NCBI GenBank assembly: GCA_036873755.1
Contig: JAVTVY010033650.1
Span: 62,001 to 126,000 of the forward strand
Source: Hanleya hanleyi
Taxonomy: Eukaryota; Mollusca; Polyplacophora; Lepidopleurida; Hanleyidae
Reading direction: 5' to 3'
Length of the DNA stretch: 64,000 nucleotides
Shown here: in pieces, positions 57,376 to 64,000 of the stretch
How positions within the stretch are numbered: the stretch's first letter is position 1
Layout: the number at the start of each line of letters is the position of its first letter
Position numbers and translations under genes: made by a program
The notes under the pieces: model-generated
What the model was told of the DNA's origin: nothing
Seen by the model: the letters and a program-made list of their open reading frames with translations, nothing else
Database searches by the model: none

Positions 57376-57540
57376 CACCGTTTTAATGGGGTATCTTACA
57401 TTACCGTTTGTTTAGGGGATAAACATCACCGTTTTGATAGGATATAAAGCGTCACCGTTAATAGGGTACCTAACGTCAATGTTATTTTAGGGTATAAAAC
57501 GTCACCGTTTTAGGGTATATAACATCACCCATTGCACATT
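57376..57540 (+). repeat. irregular ~30-37 bp repeat, about six units
   Basis: The phrase (g)tcaccgtttt.a..gggtat recurs near 57375, 57404, 57428, 57458, 57484 and 57505 with 10-15 bp of variable sequence between. The spacing is not uniform and the repeats are not exact, so it is a decayed minisatellite and not a CRISPR array. Confidence 0.75.
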
Positions 57541-57829
57541 AAGTACATTGTATCTCATCTGTGTGCTACATACCTGTTTATATAAATACATCGTTAATAT
57601 TCCTACTGAACTCTGTGTACTCTGGTTTATTTTATCGTAGTCTGCTTATTAGAGTGGCCTACATAAGGTTACGTTCGAGAATCCAATATTCTCGGGTCTG
57701 AATGTGAGGTTCCGCGGGAAGCTTTCCTGTAGTTATATGGCTGCTCTTTAGTTGGCAGACGTCAATTTTTTCCACCTCTTGCATACCGTTCCAATTTGTT
57801 GGTCCAAATATCACTGGCTTGGTAATGAT

Positions 57830-60036
57830 ATTAGAGCGACGGCTGACTCTTTACAACTGTAATTATTGCTGTTGTGGCCCTCGCTATCGCAATAGTCCAA
57901 CTTGAAGAGTTCGGAGGTTCTTTTGTCAAAAGTGTAGTGGTCCCGGCGCAGCAATCACCGATCTCGTTCGGCTTCATAGCATGCTCGCAGTTCCGATTTG
58001 ACCAAGGATTCCCAGTCCGGATTGGAGAGGCCATGTTCGCGGAATCGGTGTCCATCTCGATGAACTGCCAGTCTGACGGGTCGAAAATAGACACAGGAAG
58101 TCGTGGTGAAATTCTAGCATACGCAGTTTGGCCAGCTGGCAAAACATGCACTCCATTTGCAGCGGCAGGTTTTATGTGATAGTCTTTTTGCTTGAGTGGA
58201 CTTCGTACGTGATGTCGTCAACCATCTCCATCCGCCAGTATAGGGGTAAATTCACGCCCTTGTGGGCTTGTTTGGTGCTGCAAATCTGAATGTCGACCTG
58301 GCGATCCTGGTTGGTTACGATTTTCCCACAGTCATTGTTGCCAAGCAACTCCATCGTTTCCCCCTATGATAGATTCACTGGGGTCGGCATCTCCTTGGCG
58401 ACACAGGTACCAACGCAGTAAAGGCGTGCCCAGCAGGATATTTTCTCCAAACATAAGCCCAGCAACATACCCCGGGGTTGTGTGAGTACATTATGTTTCT
58501 CGGCATATGCCCGCATGGTGGGTACGAGTTCGTCTCGCCCAACATTCGGAGAACTTTGCTTTCAGGTGGTCAGGGACGTGAAGATCACATTCGACGAATC
58601 CGCAGAAATTGTGCGTAGGATTTGGGTCATGGTGATGATAGTCCGGAAAAACAGCAGCCGGTCATGGACGTGTAGAAAGGTGTACAATTCGAACTGACGG
58701 CGTTGCATCTGGAGGAACTCACATTCCCATAGTTGTACATGGCGTAGCCCAACCCCTGGATATAGTCGCGGTACCGGTCCATCTCCTGACATGAGGAGAC
58801 CGGGCTAAGTCGGCGATATTTGTTGTAGTGCCCTCCTGTGAGCGAACACTCATGACCGTGCCAGTAGCAGCCGTGGAACTGGAACACAGTCGGCTGTTTA
58901 TGATTGCGAATCCGTCTACCGGGAGGCGCCGAACTCCAGTTCGTTTTTCCGTGTCGTTGGCTTGATGGCGGATGGTCACGCCTCGTCGCTGGGCTTTTCA
59001 GTCCAGCCATTGTTCTGCCAGATGTTTTGGGTCGGGTTGAGCCAAACACGCTAAGCAGAGAGCATTGGCGTGAAATCCAATGGTTTTCTGACAAAGTTTT
59101 CCTCCTCGAATGTGGGTCAACTGTTCACGGTACCGATGAAATATAATGCTGGGCTCGCTCCCGATATCGCCTTTCAAACAGTCAAACATGTCGGCGTCTT
59201 TTTGTGTGATGAGGGCGAAGAAGGTTGGTAAATCCCGGAACAGATACCGCAGGGTCAGACTGGAAATGCTTACACACTCTTTAACACATTGACACCCATG
59301 CATCGATAGAAAGCGACCATTTTGTCCGTAGCTTCCAGGGAAGGAACGACATCCACATTGTTGCAATAGACGACGAAATCTCTGCGAGTTTGCATGCCTT
59401 CACGGACCCACACCTGTCGGAATTCGGATTAGAGGGTGTAGGTTAATGCTTCTCATTTGAGTTCGCTGTAGAAGGCATCTTGGGGTGGAAGTTGCGTTTC
59501 ATCCAGAGGTATACAGAAAGCAGCCTTTGCTCTGGCGTAATCGTAGGCTTTGACCCACTGGTCATGGCTGTAATTAGGGGCCAGGTAATTCCACACGTTT
59601 AGAAAGCGGAGGGAAGTCGTGAAGAGGGCGACGTGGTTGTGTGTCTTCTTGATGACGTGTTTGTTGCTACCGGCTTTGGCTAAGTAGGAGTACAGGAATT
59701 CTTTGATCATGTTCAGATCGTACCGCCCGGAATTGAACCCGACGACGGGTAATTGGTTCCAGCAAAAATATTTGTGGTTTCTGTGCATAGGGTTTGGGTG
59801 CATCGTTCTCAGTTCCATCCTCGGTTTCGTCTTCGGTTTTATTCTCCGTGCCATCTTCCGAAGCCGACGTTGGAATACGTGCATCAAGTGCCGCTAACAC
59901 ACCTAAGTAGGTCGTGGATGCGAGATGGCGAAACGAACTGAGACGGTCTCATAGCCTGGTCCATTGTGTTTTGGTCCATGGGCTCGAGTAGGGCTTCAAA
60001 ATCGTAGAAGGCGCGGTACGGAAAATAGCGTTGTTT
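57830..60036 (-). pseudogene. Polinton-type family-B DNA polymerase, exonuclease and polymerase domains
   Basis: Read from right to left. Exonuclease motif I is FYDFEALLEP (about 60002-59970). Motif II is VVGFNSGRYDLNMIKEFL (about 59750-59700), followed by SLRFLNVWNYLAP. YLFRDLPTFFALITQ lies near 59250. Polymerase motif A reads GFHANALCL (about 59080-59054), with His where the catalytic Asp belongs and Cys where Tyr is usual. An HGCYWHGHEC zinc-like block lies near 58880. A QDRQVDIQICSTKQAHKGVN stretch lies at 58305-58246. Motif C is EMDTDSANMA (about 58060-58031) with both aspartates kept. There are frameshifts between nearly all blocks. The order fits protein-primed PolB of Polintons/adintoviruses, which would replicate the element. 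The N-terminus is at 61345-61801, across a Penelope-like insertion. Confidence 0.85.
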
Positions 60037-60059
60037 CATGGGGAGGTCAATTACAAGCG

Positions 60060-60440
60060 TCTAGTCCGTCATTCATAATTCAGCCGTCGTTCATTAAAGA
60101 ATATCCGCGTCCATAATCCAAAGAACCATTCCATATAACAGTATTAGCACCAAATTCAAAAAGACAATCATAGCATACATAAACATAGGCTAGTTTCCTG
60201 CAAGAGAGAAGCGGTCAACAGTTTTCAATGATGCCGACAAGACATCATGATGTACCAAAAATATAAAATCCGTATCGCTGATCAGTATTCTTTATCCATA
60301 GTAATCGTTGTAAAGTCGTCATCTAGAGAATGATGTATCTCAGTCACGATTTGATTGTGACTTCATATGAGCCTCATGAGGATCTTGAAGTACATGGGTT
60401 CATACGGCCCCTAGCCCCGGATTAAGCGGAATTAGACACA
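60060..60440. other. non-coding junction between polymerase and Penelope-like sequence
   Basis: AT-rich; cggcccctagccccggatta, agcggaattagaca (60397-60430) matches 54590-54620 near the other Penelope-like copy and so belongs to that element. No gene. Confidence 0.4.
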
Positions 60441-61345
60441 AGTTACGAAACGTAACGCCATAGGTCTTGCACGCTTCCGACACTAATATATCTACGATCA
60501 GTTTTCTTGAACACAGATACTATTAACGAACTTAGACGGTCAATAAGGTCCTGATGAGGGATTGTAGTATAGAGTCGAGAAATCCCATGTGGATACATGT
60601 CTGTACGGTATGTGACCTTTAGCATCAAGTTCTTCCGTAAGACATTTTGAGTTTTTCAATATCCACATACATTCAACGCCAGAGTTTTTAGAAATAGTGG
60701 CGCAATACCTTTCCGAAAATGCTTTTACCTCCTGAAGGGCCCTCGTCAATAAGGTTGAAAGAAGCTTGGTGGTGTAGCTTCTAAAACCAGCTATGAATCT
60801 AGCTTTGTATGGTGATTTATGCATTTTGGGAGTCCAGTATATTTTTGGTATGTCGTTATGATTGGTTGGAAGACAAATACCTCTTTCCCTGAGAAACTTT
60901 TTGTGATTGTTAAATAAATCTTCCAGAGTAAATGCAGTTTGGGAGTAAGTGGACGTATTTGATGATGATATGTCTACACTCAATTCTTTAACCAGCACCT
61001 GGTAATAATAATATTTACATATGAATATTATATTATTTGAAGCTTTGTCTGCTGGGACTATGACGAATTTACTCTGGAGATTTGCTAGAACTTCTTGCGA
61101 ATTGAGGTTTCTCAGTATTCGTTTTGCTTGGGGAAGAGTACTTCTGTCAATATGGCGGATTGTTTCAACCGTCTTGCTCTTGGTGAGGTCCAGCCAATCA
61201 GCGAGTACTGTAGGTTAACTTTTTCTCGCTCAGACCAATCAATAACGTACTGTTCCAATGCAGACAGGACTATCTTCTGGTCGGCCTTCAGATTTATTCT
61301 TGTCGGCTCTCTATATTTAGGTCCTTTCATCAGGAGTAATTTGAG
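60440..61345 (-). pseudogene. Penelope-like reverse transcriptase, copy 2, inserted in the polymerase gene
   Basis: On minus: KGPKYREPTRINLKADQKIV from 61330, then LQSKFVIVPADKA after frameshifts, a 152-codon open part (60998-60540) with FTLEDLFNNHKKFLRERGIC, IPKIYWTPKMHKSPYKARFI and VSTWDFSTLYY (motif A with its Asp), then TTIPHQDLIDRLSSLI in another frame. The catalytic YxDD block downstream is absent, so the copy is 3'-truncated. It separates PolB N-terminal and exonuclease parts. Family assignment rests on the fingers and palm wording; non-LTR classes look different. No endonuclease domain. Confidence 0.7.
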
Positions 61346-61801
61346 GTCTTATCACTCACCACATCAATGCATTCATCTGTCAGCTCTTCAAATATGGTGG
61401 GTGTGTTGTGGAAGACGCCGTCGGGAAACTTCCGTTTGTCGATATTGCTGTAGGTTTTCTCGTGACAGTGTAAGTCATGAGACGTTTAAACACGAGATGA
61501 CATTTGTACAACTGTACGACTGGGCATAGATATTCATGTCCGTAATGCTGGAAAAATGTCTGCCAGTCTCCGTCTGGTACAAATTCAACTTCATGGTTGT
61601 GTCGTACTTCCCCGGGGAGCGATGCACGAGGCGGGCTATGATGAGTCGAGAGCAGGTGTATGTATCAAATGCATGCATACCACAGAGGACAACATGTTGA
61701 GATTTGCTGGTCCCCGATGACGTCATGCTTCGTCGGCCATCTTGGACTAACGTAGGACGAACGTTGTGCGGCCGCCATTTTGAAAATAGCCATCTTGACA
61801 T
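61345..61801 (-). pseudogene. N-terminal part of the Polinton-type polymerase
   Basis: The minus frame 61801-61475 contains KLNLYQTETGRHFSSITDMN then SYSCT.., continued in other frames to CxxC-type and ..ECIDVVSDK at about 61355, where the Penelope-like sequence begins. The C-x2-C...H pattern before the exonuclease domain is typical of Polinton polymerases. The true start is not identified. CRE/YY1-like motifs lie at its 5' side. Confidence 0.7.
61713..61800 (-). promoter_or_regulatory. YY1-like and CRE motifs at the 5' side of the polymerase fragment
   Basis: On minus, in order: tcaagatggct (61800-61790), aaaatggcggc (61779-61769, a consensus YY1-type site), ccaagatggcc (61744-61734) and tgacgtca (61719-61726). 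Four motifs in 90 bp at the upstream edge of the minus-strand gene suggest its promoter or 5' UTR. The first frame of the polymerase fragment overlaps this region, so part of it could instead be coding. Confidence 0.45.
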
Positions 61802-61841
61802 TTCACATTATAAATGCATTGGAGTTGTACATACATTCTTT

Positions 61842-61885
61842 ATTATTATTATTATTACACGCTTACGCTCTTTATTATTACATGC
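61842..61885 (+). repeat. (ATT)n microsatellite with local duplication
   Basis: ttattattattattattaca followed by cgcttacgctc and ttattattacatgcctacgc: the microsatellite plus an ~11-bp flank is duplicated. Confidence 0.85.
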
Positions 61886-61889
61886 CTAC

Positions 61890-63350
61890 GCGAGACCCCT
61901 TTAGTATTATAACACTTCTTGCAGAATGTAAACAACCAACATGTCACGACGGTCGTCCATCGCCGTATATCATACTCCTGCGCACGACAGTCGGATTGAC
62001 TAGCCAATGGCTACTGTTTACACGTTTTCCGACCTTAATTATCAATCAACTGGCCATTTCCACAGATTCTCCCGACTTCCCGCGTATTTGAAGTCTCGTT
62101 GACATGGGACTTCTTCCTGTCCGCGGAAGGGACCGCATCAACGCCGGTCATGACCGCCTCATGGCGGAGGAATACATCCCTCGGGGTCACTTACGGTAAC
62201 GCGACGTTTGCCGGAACTATTGCGGTCTTGACACCCCAATAGACCTCAATTTGCTGTTTCTATACTACTGATGTGTCATCTCAAAGACACCCAGTCTCAT
62301 GGCACATAGTCTTATACGTCAGCCGATAACACATTTACCATCTTTGAAGTCTTTGAGACCACCGTTAATACACATTGTGTGACAGCTTATTGGTGCTTTT
62401 ATTCTTTTAACATAAAAATATACACAAAAAAGTATATTCAGCAAAAAAACAAACTCCATTTTAACAAAGTTAGAACATTTTGGGGAATCAGTAAATGGGT
62501 ACGTAGTCATATGATTGAATATACTGTAAATTCCATATACTTATAACCATGATAATGTACAAACATTTACAAATACAAAAAAAAAGTTATTGTATGTTCA
62601 ACACTTCATGAAAAATCTTTGTGATATGAACAGACGCATAGTAATTAATTATTGTAACGTCCCTATATGAGGCGCCGCGGAAGCAATTCAACATGGAGGG
62701 GGGGGGACAAATTGCTGGGGGGGGTAATAATATGGGGTCCTCCCCAGCGAAATTTTGAAAATTTACCCTTCATTTTAAGCGTTTTTATGCATTTTCAGGG
62801 AAGATTTTAAGATAAAATTTTCTCAATTTTCGCCTTTCTCGTCATGCAGTTGAAGTCAAATTCAATTCTAACGCCTCTGCAAGAAAGATCATGTTAATAG
62901 TAAATCCGATAGAACAAATACTCAGAAGAAGTCGGTACTTTGCATGAAACTGCAATTTAAAACTAGTCACGATCAATTTCGTCCCATGGAGGAAGAAAGC
63001 GGGAGGTCGGGGTACTTCCCGCAAATTTATAGGATCTCAGACGCTTCTCTACTAATTTTCCACACATTTCAAGGCGCTTCAGGCCCAATTAGGCGAAGGG
63101 GAGCGGGGGGGACAAAGTGATCCTTGGCTCCGCCTCTCTGACATCCCCCCCCGGCTCCGACGGGCCTGTACATTTACATGTCTTTTTCACTGACTGTTTT
63201 CTCAAAGGCCACTTTCACAAGTTATTTTAGACCGAGTGAGTGAGTGAATATGATTTATCATCGCCTCCAACAATATTTCTTTTTAGACTGATTAGTACGT
63301 TTCCTCGGGAATGGCATTGTCTACCGAGTGCATTTTTACTAAATCAATAA
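61890..63350. other. intergenic; no gene recognised
   Basis: The stretch holds poly-g (62697-62706, 62718-62724) and c-runs (63144-63152) and a SINE-like head (gagtgagtgagtgaatatga, tttatcatcgcctccaacaa, 63233-63275). The 60-aa frame at 62842-63024 has nothing recognisable. The 3' UTR of the minus-strand zinc-finger gene should lie just left of 63351. Confidence 0.5.
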
Positions 63351-64000
63351 TCACACAGTTTGGAGCACATCGCATGGTTTATCTCCCAAGTGTTTCTTCA
63401 TATGGGATACAAGGGAGCCTCTATGAGCGGATCTAAAATCACACTGTGAACATATGTAAGGCTTTTCTCCAGAATGTACCCTCATGTGACATTTTAGGGT
63501 ACTTCCTTGAGTACATTCATATCCACATCCCGGAAAAGAGCATTTGTACGGTTTTTCCCCAGTATGTATTCTCACATGTTTGACCAGGCTGTTCTTAACA
63601 GTACACGTATAATCACAATGTAAACAGGTGTATGGCTTTTCTGCGGTGTGAGTTCTCTTATGCGCAGCGAGCGATCCACCGGTGGTACACCTATACTCAC
63701 ACTGTGTACAGCTGTATGGCTTTTCTCCAGTATGTTTTCTCACATGAACAACAAGATTATATGCATGGTTAGACCTGTAATCACACTCTGAGCACTTGTG
63801 TGGTTTTTCGCCAGTATGTATTCTCAGGTGGTAAGTAAGACTTGTTTGTACAGCAGATTTATAATCACAGTGCGGACACTCGTACGGTCTTTCTCCAGTG
63901 TGCGTTCTTATATGATCAACAAGATTACCTTTACGTGCAGATTTGTAGTCACACATTATACAACTGTAGGGCTTTTCTGAATCTTCTGTATGTCTTCTCA
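63351..64000 (-). CDS. C2H2 zinc-finger protein, C-terminal seven fingers (5' part outside window)
   Basis: Seven C2H2 fingers end at a stop at 63351-63353, followed upstream only by window edge. The in-frame ATG at 63956 is inside finger 1 (C-I-M-C), and EKPYSC and RRHTEDS are readable in frame up to base 64000, so the gene starts outside. Linkers are HTGEKPY-type. Finger 6 has C-x4-C (CSFPGC), the others C-x2-C. Fingers 4-5 (CTQCEYR..SLAAHKRTH / CDYTCTVKNSLVKH) closely resemble fingers 5-6 of the protein at 43996-45483 (CTQCEYR..SLAAHMRKH / CDYACTVRNSLVEH), so the two are paralogues in opposite orientation. Probable nuclear DNA-binding protein; targets unknown. Confidence 0.92.
   Translation of the reverse strand, partial: RRHTEDSEKPYSCIMCDYKSARKGNLVDHIRTHTGERPYECPHCDYKSAVQTSLTYHLRIHTGEKPHKCSECDYRSNHAYNLVVHVRKHTGEKPYSCTQCEYRCTTGGSLAAHKRTHTAEKPYTCLHCDYTCTVKNSLVKHVRIHTGEKPYKCSFPGCGYECTQGSTLKCHMRVHSGEKPYICSQCDFRSAHRGSLVSHMKKHLGDKPCDVLQTV

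Larger units (their letters stand above)
49001..61801. mobile_element. Polinton/adintovirus-like element remnants, rearranged
   Basis: Gene fragments typical of one mobile virus-like family lie together. On plus are a membrane segment protein, a packaging ATPase, a basic small protein, a helical protein, a small structural candidate, a GHGL-type protein and an F54H12.2-type protein. On minus is a family-B DNA polymerase. Every frame is broken. I found no retroviral-type integrase, no capsid protease and no terminal inverted repeats, so the element limits are unknown. Penelope-like sequences (53.2-54.3 and 60.4-61.3 kb), SINE-like repeats (51.5-51.8 kb) and an internal duplication (51.97-52.7 and 56.84-57.26 kb) are mixed in. 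Confidence 0.8.

Noticed and set aside
57376..57540. CRISPR-like array
   Set aside because: Repeat cores are inexact, spacer lengths vary, no cas genes, and the surroundings are eukaryotic.
49001..61801. Retroviral-type integrase or adenain-like protease of a full Polinton
   Set aside because: Searched by eye in all frames for the zinc-binding/D-D-E and H-E/D-C patterns; nothing convincing remains.

Overview
The window reads as nuclear DNA of a marine mollusc, probably a gastropod. It is gene-poor and intron-bearing. It carries the molluscan 'gtgagtgagtgaat..tt' repeat heads, CCGTCCGTC-rich non-autonomous elements with ~150-165 bp tandem units, and DIRS, Penelope-like and Polinton-type remnants. 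I found no bacterial features, no CRISPR, and no rRNA or tRNA that I can support. The organism call is inference from repeat style.

Layout. 1-5.8 kb: a 2.2-2.9 kb tandem duplication of a hAT-like TIR element; each copy was later hit by a different insertion, so each copy serves as the other's empty site. 5.8-11.6 kb: AGGTCA-rich repeat, tandem arrays, a reverse-oriented CCCCC-hairpin element and a SINE-like repeat. 11.95-12.97 kb (-): intact intronless rhodopsin-class GPCR. 15.2-17.9 kb: a large foldback and a seven-unit tandem array. 18.5-22.8 kb: two more CCCCC-hairpin elements, one nested inside another family. 25.0-26.3 kb: hAT-like element with a perfect 8-bp target duplication. 28.0-29.1 kb (+): a second intronless, strongly divergent GPCR. 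32.0-33.1 kb: CCCCTCGG-hairpin element.

36.4-44.0 kb: a nearly complete but dead DIRS-type tyrosine-recombinase retrotransposon. It has inverted terminal repeats, an internal complementary region, and Gag, RT, RNase H and recombinase remnants. Its right end lies about 17 bp from the 3' splice site of a 15-finger C2H2 zinc-finger exon (43,996-45,483 +) and seems to supply a TACTAAC branch point.

45.8-61.8 kb: broken remains of a Polinton/adintovirus-like element. They comprise a packaging ATPase, a basic minor-capsid-like protein, a second small structural protein, a GHGL-type protein, an F54H12.2-type capsid-like protein and a minus-strand family-B DNA polymerase. The polymerase is split by a Penelope-like RT; a second Penelope-like copy and two direct-repeat copies of element DNA lie in between. 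63.35-64.0 kb (-): a second C2H2 zinc-finger gene, paralogous to the first, running off the right edge.

The genes that look functional are the two GPCRs and the two zinc-finger exons. Everything else is mobile DNA in layers whose relative ages can partly be read from the nesting.
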